Shown in pieces: positions 54,843-63,962 of a stretch of 64,000 nt of DNA. Position 1 is the stretch's first letter; the number at the start of each line of letters is the position of its first letter. The notes under the pieces are model-generated. The model was not told where the DNA came from and did no database searches. It worked only from the letters and a program-made list of their open reading frames with translations. The translations under genes were made by a program, and so were the position numbers. The stretch comes from CTSoil-043 sp963821235 (GTDB lineage: Bacteria; Chloroflexota; Limnocylindria; Limnocylindrales; CSP1-4): positions 1,550,001 through 1,614,000 of the forward strand of contig CAWGCS010000001.1 in the NCBI GenBank assembly GCA_963821235.1. The letters run 5' to 3'.

Positions 54843-56495
54843 TCAGCCTGGGCTCTGGCAGGAATACACGCTGAGCTGCGTCTTCCCGGTGAAGCTCTCG
54901 GTGGTCCCCCCGAAGATGTCGGTGCTGGTCGCCGAGTAGGTGAGCGAGTAGAGCGTCGCCTGCCAGTCGCCGGTGACCGGGAACGAGGCGACGAAGTAGT
55001 TGCCCTTCTGGAAGTCGGCCAGCACCCGTCCCCTCACGGTCCTCCCCGTCCGCAGGTTCGTCGCCTGCCAGGCCACCACGACCCGCAGGCGGCTGCTGTC
55101 GCGGTCGCCCACGGAGGCGTTGTCGCGGTCCGATGCGTAGACCTGGATCGTCACGGTGGTCGGCCCGTCGCAGGCCGGGTCGTTGTAGACGGGGTTCGTC
55201 ACGCTCCCGAAGTCGAAGCTGGCCGGCGTGTCGCAGCGCGTCACCTGGATGGTGGCGGGCGGCGACTTCGTCGTGGCGCCCTTGCCGTCGGTGGCGACGG
55301 CATACCAGCTGATCGATCCGTCGCTCGCGATATCGTCGACCGAGCCGACGGTGTTGATGAAGCTGTACCAGGTGTCGCCGTCGCGGCTGAAGTCGCGGGC
55401 CGTGTAGGACGCGTCGCCGGGCTTCCGGAAGTAGAGGACGACGCTCTTCACGCCGTCGACGTCGGTGGCGACGGCGCGGAGCTCCGAGAGGGTGGATCCG
55501 GGGCAGCCCGCCTGGAGCGGGTCGGCGACGATGGTGGTCGGGGATGCCTCGAGCGTCGCGAAGGTCGGGCCGCTGTTCGCGCAGACCTTGACGGCCACGA
55601 CCTGGGTGCCCGAGGTCGGCGACCGGCTCGTCTTGGGACTGCGATTGGCGTCCTTGGCGACGACGTAGTAGCGCAGCGTGCCGGCCTTGGTGATCCCGTC
55701 CGCCTTGGTGTCCAGCGTCGCCGTGTACCTGCCGCCGGCGAGCGTCATCGGGCGCTGGCTGTACGAGGCCGCGCCGGGCTTCCGCCAGAGGAGGGTGACG
55801 GTGGCGAGCCCGTCGGCATCGGTCACGCCCACCGAGATGGTCACCGCCTTGCGGGCGGTCGCGCAGTAGCTGCCCTGGTCGAAGTAGACCGTCGCGGTCG
55901 AGGCCTTGAGCCCGCTGACCTGCGGCGCCGCGTTCGGCTTCGGGGTCGGGCTGGGCGACGGGGTCGGACCGGCCGTTGGCTTGGCGGTGGGAGCGGCGGT
56001 GGGAGCGGCGGTGGGAGCGGCGGTGGGAGCGGCCGTCGGGGTCGCGGCCGGCGTGGCCGCGGCGACCGGCGTCGCGGTCGGCTCGACGGTGGGCCGTGCG
56101 GTCGGGGCCGGCGGGGCGTCGCAGGCCGCGACCGGGAGGGAGGCGGCGTCGCCCCGGAGCTGCAGCGGGCCGGCCTTCGTCCAGGCACGCTCGATCCCCG
56201 GGATCGGCCAGTACAGCTGGAGCCAGCCGCCGTCGGCGGAGCGCGCCGTCACCAGGACCTGCTGATCGCGCGGGATGCTGCCGATCACCGGGCCCCGGTC
56301 GGGGCAGGCGACGAGCTCGAGGCCCGCGCCGCGGGCGCCGGATGAGGCTGGGCCCGCCTTGCCGCCGAACTGGACCGTCCCGCTGGCGACGAGCGCGGAG
56401 CCGCCGACGACCCCGGCGAGCAGGCCGGCGCCGAGCACGGCGAGGCTCTTCCCGGCGAACAGCCCACCCGAGCCCGGAGCCCCCAGCCCTGCCAT
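54843..56495 (-). CDS. secreted multidomain protein with SH3-like and Ig-like domains
   Basis: 550 aa. An N-terminal hydrophobic segment (LAVLGAGLLAGVVGGSALVA) anchors or exports it; residues ~60-125 resemble a bacterial SH3-like module (GSIPRDQQVLVTARSADGGW, QLYWPIPG); a Pro/Thr/Ala linker with an exact APTA repeat follows, then three beta-sandwich repeats with similar starts (VTLLWRKPGAASYSQRPM, SVVLYFRKPGDASYTARDF, LRVVVAWQATNLRTG). The repeats look like those of envelope-associated proteins. First gene of the two-gene secreted pair. Confidence 0.55.
   Translation of the reverse strand: MAGLGAPGSGGLFAGKSLAVLGAGLLAGVVGGSALVASGTVQFGGKAGPASSGARGAGLELVACPDRGPVIGSIPRDQQVLVTARSADGGWLQLYWPIPGIERAWTKAGPLQLRGDAASLPVAACDAPPAPTARPTVEPTATPVAAATPAATPTAAPTAAPTAAPTAAPTAKPTAGPTPSPSPTPKPNAAPQVSGLKASTATVYFDQGSYCATARKAVTISVGVTDADGLATVTLLWRKPGAASYSQRPMTLAGGRYTATLDTKADGITKAGTLRYYVVAKDANRSPKTSRSPTSGTQVVAVKVCANSGPTFATLEASPTTIVADPLQAGCPGSTLSELRAVATDVDGVKSVVLYFRKPGDASYTARDFSRDGDTWYSFINTVGSVDDIASDGSISWYAVATDGKGATTKSPPATIQVTRCDTPASFDFGSVTNPVYNDPACDGPTTVTIQVYASDRDNASVGDRDSSRLRVVVAWQATNLRTGRTVRGRVLADFQKGNYFVASFPVTGDWQATLYSLTYSATSTDIFGGTTESFTGKTQLSVYSCQSPG
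55983..56030 (-). repeat. 12-bp minisatellite inside the secreted-protein gene
   Basis: Four perfect tandem copies of GGCGGTGGGAGC (plus strand) encode the Ala-Pro-Thr-Ala linker on the minus strand; degenerate copies continue on both sides. Such tracts vary in copy number by slippage in steps of four residues without changing frame. Confidence 0.85.
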
Positions 56496-56815
56496 TGCCC
56501 CTCCGTGCGCGGCCGACGCCCAGCGGCCGTGACCGGCGCGAGTCTAGCCTCAACCAGGGTCCCAGGGAAGGGGCCGTTCGGGCAGAAGCGGTGCCGCCGG
56601 GCGACCTCGCGCCCAGGCCCGCCGCGTGCTTGACGCGCAGCCCTCGATATCCGACAATGCAACTCGGAATTCGGCCGGGTCCGGGCGTCCTCACCTGGGG
56701 CCTCCAACCCCCCGGGCGTTCCCATCCGGCAGCGTCCCACCGGCCGAACTCCGCTCGCCCGACGCGGCCGCGGCGCCGTCCCCGACGCCGCCGCCAGCCC
56801 GCCAGAGGAACCGCG
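56496..56815. other. divergent promoter region between the secreted pair and sufB
   Basis: 320 nt without a gene. On the minus strand TAGACT (56541-56546) may serve the secreted pair. A 12-of-14 match to GGGCC-N4-GGCCC lies at 56571-56584. The suf promoter is at 56630-56658. The remaining ~150 nt are the leader of the suf mRNA; no riboswitch was recognised. Confidence 0.5.
56630..56658 (+). promoter_or_regulatory. sigma-70-type promoter of the suf operon
   Basis: TTGACG (56630-56635) and GACAAT (56653-56658) with a 17-nt spacer, the best classical promoter in the window. Start expected near 56665, with a leader of ~150 nt, long enough for regulation. Confidence 0.55.
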
Positions 56816-58225
56816 ATGACCGCACCCGCCCGCGGGGAGATCGTCTCCCAGGAATACAAGTACGGGTTCCACGACGAGGTCACCTACCTCGCCGAGACCA
56901 AGCGCGGGCTGACGCGGTCCACGGTGGAGGAGATCAGCGCGCTCAAGGACGAGCCCGCTTGGATGCTCCAGTTCCGGCTGCGGGCCTACGACCACTTCAT
57001 GAAGCGGTCGATGCCGACCTGGGTCCCCGAGAGCGTCCAGCGAATCGACTTCTCCAAGATCGTCTACTACCGCAAGCCCTCGGAGCGGGAGGAGAAGTCC
57101 TGGGACGACGTCCCGGAGCAGATCAAGCAGACCTTCGAGAAGCTGGGGATCCCGGAGGCCGAGCGCAAGTTCCTGGCCGGCGTGGGAGCCCAGTACGACT
57201 CGGAGGTCGTCTACCACTCGGTCCGCGAGGAGCTCTCCAAGATCGGCGTCGTCTTCATGGGGATGGACCAAGGCCTGCGCGAGCACCCGGACCTCGTCAA
57301 GAAGTACTTCGCGACCGTCGTCCCCCCCGAGGACAACAAGTTCGCCGCGCTCAACAGCGCCGTCTGGTCCGGCGGCTCCTTCGTCTACGTGCCGAAGGGC
57401 GTCGAAGTCCCGCTGCCCCTGCAGGCCTACTTCCGAATCAACGGCGAGAACACCGGCCAGTTCGAGCGGACCCTCATCATCGCCGACGAGGGCTCGAAGG
57501 TGCACTACATCGAGGGCTGCACCGCCCCGATCTACACGACTGACGCGCTCCACGCCGCCGTCGTCGAGGTGATCGCCCTCCCCGGCGCCCAGATCCGCTA
57601 CACGACGATCCAGAACTGGAGCCGCGACGTCTACAACCTCGTGACCAAGCGGGCCCACGCCCACGCTCACTCCACCGTGGAGTGGGTCGACGCGAACACC
57701 GGCTCCCGCGCGACGGTCAAGTACCCGGCGATCTACCTGCGCGGCGAGGGGGCAACGGCCGAGGTGATCAGCGTCGCCTTCGCCGGCCACGGCCAGCACC
57801 AGGACACCGGCGCGAAGGCGGTCCACCTCGCCCCGAACACCCGGAGCCGGATCGTCTCCAAGTCGGTCAGCAAGGACGGCGGGCGGGGCACCTATCGCGG
57901 CACCCTCAAGGTCGCCCCGGGGGCGACCGGCGTCGTGGCCAGCGTCCGCTGCGATGCGCTCCTCCTCGACGAGGAGAGCCGCTCCGACACGTACCCGTAC
58001 ATCGACGTCCAGGAGGACGACACGACGATGACCCACGAGGCCACCGTCGGCAAGGTGTCGGCCGACCAGATCTTCTACCTGATGAGCCGCGGCCTGACCG
58101 AGAACGAGGCCACCAACCTGGTCGTGCAGGGCTTCCTGGAGGTCTTCACCAAGGAGCTGCCGATGGAGTACGCCATCGAGTTCAACCGCCTGGTGAAGCT
58201 GGAGATGGAGGGGTCGCTCGGATGA
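56816..58225 (+). CDS. sufB: Fe-S cluster assembly protein SufB
   Basis: 469 aa. EYKYGFHDEVTYLAETKRGL at the N-terminus, NKFAALNSAVWSGGSFVYVP, IADEGSKVHYIEGCTAPIYT and TYPYIDVQEDDTTMTHEATV are signature blocks; the C-terminal GFLEVFTKELPMEYAIEFNR binds SufC. It forms the scaffold with SufD and the SufC ATPase. ATGA overlap with sufD. Confidence 0.95.
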   Translation: MTAPARGEIVSQEYKYGFHDEVTYLAETKRGLTRSTVEEISALKDEPAWMLQFRLRAYDHFMKRSMPTWVPESVQRIDFSKIVYYRKPSEREEKSWDDVPEQIKQTFEKLGIPEAERKFLAGVGAQYDSEVVYHSVREELSKIGVVFMGMDQGLREHPDLVKKYFATVVPPEDNKFAALNSAVWSGGSFVYVPKGVEVPLPLQAYFRINGENTGQFERTLIIADEGSKVHYIEGCTAPIYTTDALHAAVVEVIALPGAQIRYTTIQNWSRDVYNLVTKRAHAHAHSTVEWVDANTGSRATVKYPAIYLRGEGATAEVISVAFAGHGQHQDTGAKAVHLAPNTRSRIVSKSVSKDGGRGTYRGTLKVAPGATGVVASVRCDALLLDEESRSDTYPYIDVQEDDTTMTHEATVGKVSADQIFYLMSRGLTENEATNLVVQGFLEVFTKELPMEYAIEFNRLVKLEMEGSLG

Positions 58226-59667
58226 CGACCCCCGCGGAGGCCGCTCCCGACTCGGCCCCAGGCGGCCCGGGCTCGACGGCCCTGGCCGCCGCCCCGGCAG
58301 CCCGGGCGCGCCGGTCGCCGGCCGACCTCCCCTTCTCGTTCGCCGACGCGGCCCTGGCGGTCGCCCTGGGCAGCGAGCGCGACGAGCCGGCCTGGCTGCG
58401 CGAGGACCGCCTGGCGGCGGCGGCCGAGTTCGCCCGGTTGCCGGTGGAATCGAACGAGCTCTACACCACCTACGTCGACTTCCGGGGGGCCGACCTCGCC
58501 GGCGCGCGCCCTCACCTCCGCACGGCGACCGCGCCCGCGACGCCCGGGGAGATCCCCCCCGGGGCGGACGGCATCATCGAGCTCCGCGAGGACGCGGTCC
58601 TCCGTCTCGCCCTGGCGCCCGGCCTCGCCGAGCGGGGCGTGGTCCTGGAGACCCTCGGGGCCGCCCTCGCCCGCGAGGCGGCCGGCGTCCGCGAGGCGAT
58701 GCTGGGCACGGCGCTCCCCGCCGACGAGAAGCTGGCCTGGCTCTCGCGCGGCTTCTGGAGTCAGGGGATCCACCTCCACGTCCCCGCCGGCGTCCGCCTG
58801 GAGCGGCCGATCATCATGCGCTGGGCCGCCGCCGCGCCGCAGCGTGCGCTCCTGACACGGACCCTCATCCGCCTCGACGAGGGCGCCGAGGTCGCCCTGG
58901 TGGAGGAGCTCGTGGCCGCCGGCCCCGACATCGCCTGCGCCGCGGGCGAGCCCGTGCCGCAGGCGCTCTTCGGCGGCACGACCGAGATCGACCTCGCCAA
59001 GGGGGCGATCCTCCGCTTCGCCTCGATCCAGGATCTCGCCGGGGGCACCACGGCGATCCAGCAACGGACCTCCCGCATCGGCGAGGGGGCCATCCTTCGC
59101 TTCGCCATCGCCCAGCTCGGCGGCCGCGTCGTCCGCTCCCGGATCGACAACCGGCTGGAGGGTGACGGCGGCGAGGTCGAGCAGGTCGAGATCGTCTTCG
59201 GCGGGCGGCAGCAGCTCTTCGACCTGACCGCCTACACCCGCCACATCGGGCGGGACACGACCGGGAACCTCCTCTCCAAGGCGGTCCTCCAGCACGGCTC
59301 GCGGGCCTACATCAAGGGCCTCATCTCGATCGAGAAGACGGCCCGCGGGACGGACAGCTTCCTCGGCGAGTTCGGGATGATCCTCGACAAGCGGAGCCGG
59401 TCGGTGACGATCCCGAGCCTGGAGATCGACCAGCCGGACTGCCGGCGGGCGGCCCACGCCTCGTCGGTCGGCCCGATCGACCCGGCCCAGCTCTTCTACC
59501 TGGAGAGCCGCGGGATCACCCCCGACGAGGCCCGCAAGTTCATCACCCTCGGCTTCCTCGAGCCGGTCGTCGCGCGCGTCCCCCTGGCGGCCGAGCAGGA
59601 GCGCCTGTGGGGGATCCTCGAGGCGAAGTGGGCCGACTCCCTCGACGCCGCGGCGCCGGCCGCCTGA
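58222..59667 (+). CDS. sufD: Fe-S cluster assembly protein SufD
   Basis: 481 aa. A variable Ala/Pro-rich start, then ADAALAVALGSERDEPAWLR and the beta-helix core with GEFGMILDKRSRSVTIPSLE, and the C-terminal QLFYLESRGITPDEARKFIT. The hyper-conserved His of AHASSVGPIDP is present. Coupled to sufB. Confidence 0.92.
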   Translation: MTTPAEAAPDSAPGGPGSTALAAAPAARARRSPADLPFSFADAALAVALGSERDEPAWLREDRLAAAAEFARLPVESNELYTTYVDFRGADLAGARPHLRTATAPATPGEIPPGADGIIELREDAVLRLALAPGLAERGVVLETLGAALAREAAGVREAMLGTALPADEKLAWLSRGFWSQGIHLHVPAGVRLERPIIMRWAAAAPQRALLTRTLIRLDEGAEVALVEELVAAGPDIACAAGEPVPQALFGGTTEIDLAKGAILRFASIQDLAGGTTAIQQRTSRIGEGAILRFAIAQLGGRVVRSRIDNRLEGDGGEVEQVEIVFGGRQQLFDLTAYTRHIGRDTTGNLLSKAVLQHGSRAYIKGLISIEKTARGTDSFLGEFGMILDKRSRSVTIPSLEIDQPDCRRAAHASSVGPIDPAQLFYLESRGITPDEARKFITLGFLEPVVARVPLAAEQERLWGILEAKWADSLDAAAPAA

Positions 59668-59671
59668 TCGG

Positions 59672-59989
59672 GTGAGCCGCCGCGTCGACTGCGGCCCCGT
59701 CGCCGACCTCGCCGAGGGGACGATGCAGATGGCCTGGGTCGACGGCACGGAGCCGCTCCTGGTCGTCAATGTCGGCGGCACGGTCCGGGCGGTCCAGGGG
59801 ATCTGCAGCCACGAGTACTTCGAGCTCGACCGCGGGTTCCTGACCGGCGGCAGCCTGACCTGCGCCCTCCACCTCTCCCGCTTCGACCTGTCCTCCGGCG
59901 AGGCCCTCGACCCGCCCGCCGACGAGCCGCTCGCGGTCTACCCGGTGACGATCGAGGGCGGCCGGATCATCGTGGAGTACCCCGGCTAG
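59672..59989 (+). CDS. Rieske-type 2Fe-2S ferredoxin (non-haem)
   Basis: 105 aa. CSHEYFELDRGFLTGG and CALHLSRFDLSSGEAL provide the C-x-H and C-x2-H ligands of a Rieske cluster. GTG start 4 nt after the sufD stop. Small Rieske ferredoxins commonly sit in suf operons of GC-rich bacteria, perhaps supplying electrons for cluster assembly. Confidence 0.88.
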   Translation: MSRRVDCGPVADLAEGTMQMAWVDGTEPLLVVNVGGTVRAVQGICSHEYFELDRGFLTGGSLTCALHLSRFDLSSGEALDPPADEPLAVYPVTIEGGRIIVEYPG

Positions 59990-60000
59990 AGCCGCCTCCG

Positions 60001-61299
60001 TCAGAACAGGTCCCAGGCCTCGGCCGTCGCGTCCGAGGTGAGGTGCGGCCCTCGCTGGGGCGCTCGCGGAGCGATTCGGAAGCGGGACTCGCCGGGGCCG
60101 TCCTGGGCACCCTCCGCGAGGCCGTCCATGCGGCCCAGCAGGTACTCCCCGATCCGCGGGCCGTGCTTGAACCCGTGGCCGGAGCCGCCCCCGGCGATCC
60201 AGGCGTTCTCCCAGGCCGGGTGGCGGCCGATGAGGAAGTGGCGGTCCGGCGTGGTCTCGTACTGGCAGACCCGGCTCTCGAGGACCGGCCGGGAGGCAAG
60301 GTCCGGGAAGCGCCGGGCCAGGAAGGCGCGGGCCAGGCGGAGGTCGTCGGGATCGGGCAGGCGCTCGCCATTCGAGGGGTCGAAGCGGGGCCCGACGCGG
60401 TCGATGCCGACCTTGAAGCCGCGGTCGTCCGCGGCCGGGATGCCGTAGCAGCCGCCGGCGTCGTCGGACCAGGCGGGGAGGGCCTCGGCCCGGAACCGCT
60501 GGTCGCCCTCCGCGGCGCCGAGGTAGAAGACGGGCTGGCGGGTCACGGTCACGAGCTCGCCGCAGACGTCGGGGAGCAGCTTGGGCAGCCAGGGTCCGGC
60601 GGCGAAGACGAAGGTCTCCGCGCCCCAGCGGTGGCCGGCTTGGTCGACGACGTCGACGAGGCGCCCCCCGGCGGATCGCCCCGCCCGGACGCCGGCCAGC
60701 GCGTACGACCCGCCCGCCCGCTGGAAGGCCGCGACGGCGGCCTGGACCCCACGGCGGGCCCACAGGAAGCCGGCCTCGGGCTCGAAGAGGCCGAAGGCGA
60801 CGCCAGAGGGGTCGACGCCGGGCCAGCGCCGGGCGATCTCGTCGGGGGCCAGGCGCTCGGTCGGGATCCCCAGGCCGCGGAGCGCCCGCTCCGAGTCGGC
60901 CTCCCAGCCCTCCGCGGCGGCGGCGAACCAGAGGACCCCGGAGGGCTCGAAGAGGGGGATCTCCCACTCCTCCTCGAAGCGGAGCCAGTGAGCCAGGGCG
61001 CGGCGCGACCAGCGGGCGTAGAAGGCATCCTCGCCGTGGGCGCTGCGGATGATGCGGTGCTCGTCCGACGAGGTGGCCCGGAGGTGGCCGGCGCCCCACG
61101 CGTCGAGCAGCGTCACGCTCCGGTCGCCGCCGAGGTCGGCGTCGGGGCCGGCACCGCCGGCGCGGGCCCAGTACGCCGTCCAGGCGCCCATGACACCTGC
61201 CCCCACCACGAGCAGGTCGCTGCTCCGCGGTGCCTCGGCCGCGTCGCGCGGCGTCGGGAGGGGCGTTCGCAGCGGCCCGCCGGCGGCGGGGATGCTCAC
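60001..61299 (-). CDS. FAD-dependent amine oxidase, monomeric sarcosine oxidase/MTOX-like
   Basis: 432 aa. LLVVGAGVMGAWTAYWARAG is the Rossmann FAD loop; ATSSDEHRIIRSAHGED is typical of sarcosine oxidase and N-methyl-tryptophan oxidase. VCQYETTPDRHFLIGRHP holds the cysteine expected to bind FAD covalently; GGGSGHGFKHGPRIGEYL is the C-terminal FAD contact. GTG 61299 overlaps the acylase stop (GTGA), so the two enzymes are coupled: the acylase could release an amine that this enzyme oxidises to an aldehyde and H2O2. Confidence 0.85.
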   Translation of the reverse strand: MSIPAAGGPLRTPLPTPRDAAEAPRSSDLLVVGAGVMGAWTAYWARAGGAGPDADLGGDRSVTLLDAWGAGHLRATSSDEHRIIRSAHGEDAFYARWSRRALAHWLRFEEEWEIPLFEPSGVLWFAAAAEGWEADSERALRGLGIPTERLAPDEIARRWPGVDPSGVAFGLFEPEAGFLWARRGVQAAVAAFQRAGGSYALAGVRAGRSAGGRLVDVVDQAGHRWGAETFVFAAGPWLPKLLPDVCGELVTVTRQPVFYLGAAEGDQRFRAEALPAWSDDAGGCYGIPAADDRGFKVGIDRVGPRFDPSNGERLPDPDDLRLARAFLARRFPDLASRPVLESRVCQYETTPDRHFLIGRHPAWENAWIAGGGSGHGFKHGPRIGEYLLGRMDGLAEGAQDGPGESRFRIAPRAPQRGPHLTSDATAEAWDLF

Positions 61300-63962
61300 G
61301 GCTCCAGGACGAGGCGCGTGGCGAGCGCCTTCTCGACGGCCTGGCGCGTGAACGGCAGGGGCACGGTGCGGCCGGCGATCCAGTCGTCGATCAGGTCGCC
61401 ATCGTGGCGACCGCCGGGATTTCCGCCCTGGCCGGTGCTGATCACGATCCGGGCCTCGTCGAGCGTCGGGAGCGCCACCTCGATCGTCAGCCGGTACGAG
61501 GGGTGGTTGGTCATCGTGAAGGCATCCCGGAGCGTGCCCGGCACCGCTCCCGGCACGTCGGGGTCGGGGTACCAGGCCCCCAGGTCGGTGTTGCCGTTGT
61601 TGACCGCGTCGCTCGTGCCGGGCACGCCGTAGGGGCCGGCGTCGAAGTAGGCCTCCAGGGGCCCGATCCCGCTCTTGCCCAGGGTCTGCTCGCGGAAGGT
61701 CGTGGTGTGGACGCGGGCCCAGGCCCAGCGGGCGGGGTCGCCGATCGCGCGCCGGAGCTCCGCGCCGGCGTCGTCGAGCGCGGCCGAGAGGCGCCCCTCG
61801 CGAGTCTCGACGGCCGCCGTCGCCGGGTCGTCCCAGAAGGGCGAGGCGGGGTCGGCCAGGGCCGCCCGCAGGGCGAGCCGCGACGGCTCGGAGCCGGCGT
61901 ACGTCCGCATGAGCGTCCCAAGCCAGGGGTCGAAGACGGCCCGCATGAGGCGCCACTCGGTGACCTCGTAGGCGGAGCAGCCCCGGCTGTCGAGGTCGCA
62001 GCGCCGGTCCCAGGAACGGATCAGCCGCTGCACCTCGCGACCGTCCTTCGTGGCGGGCTCGGCCGCGACGAGCGCCGGGATGACCGCGTCGGCCCGAAGC
62101 AGGCGGGCGTCGACCTGGATCCGCGCCAGGTCGTCCTGGGTGACGCCGCCGGCGGCGACCGCCGCGTCGAGCATCTCGCGGATCCGGGTCGCCCGCCAGC
62201 CGGAGTCCCACTCCGTCCCGAGGTGATACGGGTACGACGCGTCGACCGGGTCGTTGTTGGCAGTGATGATCAGGCCGTCCGGTGGGTTGTAGAGGGCGGG
62301 CAGCTCGGCGTACGGGATGTAGCCGGTCCAGTCGTGATCGCCGGTCGAGCCGTCGACCGGGCGGGTCCCGTCGTCCGTGCCGGGGCGGATGGGGATGCGG
62401 CCGGGGATCTGGAGCCCGATGTTGCCGTCGACGTCGGCGTAGACGAAGTTCTGGGCCGGCGCGACGTAGGCGCGGAGGGCCGCCCGGAACTCGTCGAAGG
62501 TGGAGGCCACGTCCAGCTTGAGGAAGGCCCCCATCAGGCCGTCCGTCTCGGCCAGGGCGGTCCAGCGGAAGGCGTAGAGCGAGGGAGCGTCGGCCAGGTC
62601 GCTCACCACGTCGTTGAGGATGGGGCCGTGGATCGTCTCGCGGACCGTGATCGTCACCGGATCGCCGCCGGCGACCTTGATCGTCTCCTGGCGGGTCTGG
62701 AACGGCACCGAGGCGCCCTTGTAGCGGTAGCTGGCCGGGTCGGCGGGATCGACCGTCTCGACGAAGAGGTCCTGGACGTCGGGGCCGGTGTTCGTGGCAC
62801 CCCAGGCGATCCGGGCGTTGTGCCCGAGGATGACGCCCGGGGCGCTGGGGAAGGAGACGCCCGCCACGTCGTAGGGGCAGGCCGCCGAGACCGTCCGGCA
62901 GTGGAGCCCGTTCATGTACCAGATGCTGGGCATCTGGACGCCCAGGTGGGGGTCGTTGGCCAGGAGGGCGTGCCCGCTGGCGCTCTTCGACGGCGCCACG
63001 ACCCAGTTGTTCGAGCCGACCCCGGGGTGGCCGAGGCCGAGGCCCCCGTCGTCGAATCCAGTCAGGGCGCCGATCCCGTCGGCGATCCCCGCCAGCCGGG
63101 CGAGCCCGGCGGACACGCGCGCGGCGGCCGTTCCGGGCGTCGCGGCACGCGGGGCGGTCGCGGAGGCCGGCGCGGGGGTGGCAGGCGCGCCGACCGCCGC
63201 GCTCCCGGTGGCGAGGGCGTTCACGGGCGCGGCGACGAGGTCGGGGCCGTGCGTGATCGTCGGCGCGGCGGCCGGGTAGGCGGGGATCAGGAGATCGGTG
63301 AGGGCCGGGTCGCCGAGCCGCCGGTCGGCCAGGAGGCGGAAGAGCTCGGCATCGAGGTTGCCGCCCAGCGACCAGGCCTGCAGCTTGCCGAAGGTGACGG
63401 TGTCGAGCGGCGTCCACGGCTCCGGGTCGTACCCGTCGAGGCCGCCGCCCAGGCCGGACTGCAGGCCGGCCACGATGAAGGCCAGGCCGCGGCGTCCGCG
63501 ACTCTGCTCCAGCCAGGCGTTCACCCCGGCCGCGTACCGCTCCAGGACATGGACGGTCGCCGGGTCCAGGGCGGCGAGGTCTCGTTCCGCGGCGCGACGC
63601 CAGCCGAGCGTCCGGACGAAGCGGTCCGTGTCGAGGCCCGTCGTCCCGAAGAGCTCGCTGAGGCGGCCCGCTCCGATGTGGCGGAAGACCTCCATCTGCC
63701 ACATCCGCTCGGAAGCGTGGAGGAAGCCCTGGGCGAAGAAGAGGTCGTCGGGCGTGTCGGCGTAGACCTGGGCGATCCCATTCTCGTCGCGGACGATCTC
63801 GACGGAGGCGCCAAGTCCCGGGACCTGGAGCGTCCCCGCCACCAGGGGCTGGGAGCGGGCGCTGACCCAGGCCAGCAGGCCGCCGGCCACGGCGGTCCCC
63901 AGGAGGACGACGACCAGGGCGGCGACCAGGAGGACCGCCAGGAGACGGCCGACGATGCGCAC
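61296..63962 (-). CDS. penicillin acylase family N-terminal-nucleophile hydrolase
   Basis: 888 aa. Single N-terminal membrane anchor or signal (LLAVLLVAALVVVLLGTAVAG), then DENGIAQVYADTPDDLFFAQG and SERMWQMEVFRHIGAGRLSE for the alpha chain. The catalytic Ser is the one in GVGSNNWVVAPSKSASG, exposed after autocleavage of the Gly-Ser bond; downstream ALLANDPHLGVQMPSIWYM and GYIPYAELPAL are beta-chain blocks. It hydrolyses amide bonds of N-acyl compounds, possibly acyl-homoserine lactones, N-acyl amino acids or aromatic amides. A GTG start follows GGGGGAG. Confidence 0.88.
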   Translation of the reverse strand: MRIVGRLLAVLLVAALVVVLLGTAVAGGLLAWVSARSQPLVAGTLQVPGLGASVEIVRDENGIAQVYADTPDDLFFAQGFLHASERMWQMEVFRHIGAGRLSELFGTTGLDTDRFVRTLGWRRAAERDLAALDPATVHVLERYAAGVNAWLEQSRGRRGLAFIVAGLQSGLGGGLDGYDPEPWTPLDTVTFGKLQAWSLGGNLDAELFRLLADRRLGDPALTDLLIPAYPAAAPTITHGPDLVAAPVNALATGSAAVGAPATPAPASATAPRAATPGTAAARVSAGLARLAGIADGIGALTGFDDGGLGLGHPGVGSNNWVVAPSKSASGHALLANDPHLGVQMPSIWYMNGLHCRTVSAACPYDVAGVSFPSAPGVILGHNARIAWGATNTGPDVQDLFVETVDPADPASYRYKGASVPFQTRQETIKVAGGDPVTITVRETIHGPILNDVVSDLADAPSLYAFRWTALAETDGLMGAFLKLDVASTFDEFRAALRAYVAPAQNFVYADVDGNIGLQIPGRIPIRPGTDDGTRPVDGSTGDHDWTGYIPYAELPALYNPPDGLIITANNDPVDASYPYHLGTEWDSGWRATRIREMLDAAVAAGGVTQDDLARIQVDARLLRADAVIPALVAAEPATKDGREVQRLIRSWDRRCDLDSRGCSAYEVTEWRLMRAVFDPWLGTLMRTYAGSEPSRLALRAALADPASPFWDDPATAAVETREGRLSAALDDAGAELRRAIGDPARWAWARVHTTTFREQTLGKSGIGPLEAYFDAGPYGVPGTSDAVNNGNTDLGAWYPDPDVPGAVPGTLRDAFTMTNHPSYRLTIEVALPTLDEARIVISTGQGGNPGGRHDGDLIDDWIAGRTVPLPFTRQAVEKALATRLVLEP

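Noticed and set aside
55983..56030. CRISPR-like or intergenic tandem repeat
   Set aside because: The 12-bp units are contiguous, in frame and encode a Pro/Thr/Ala linker; no spacers and no cas genes.
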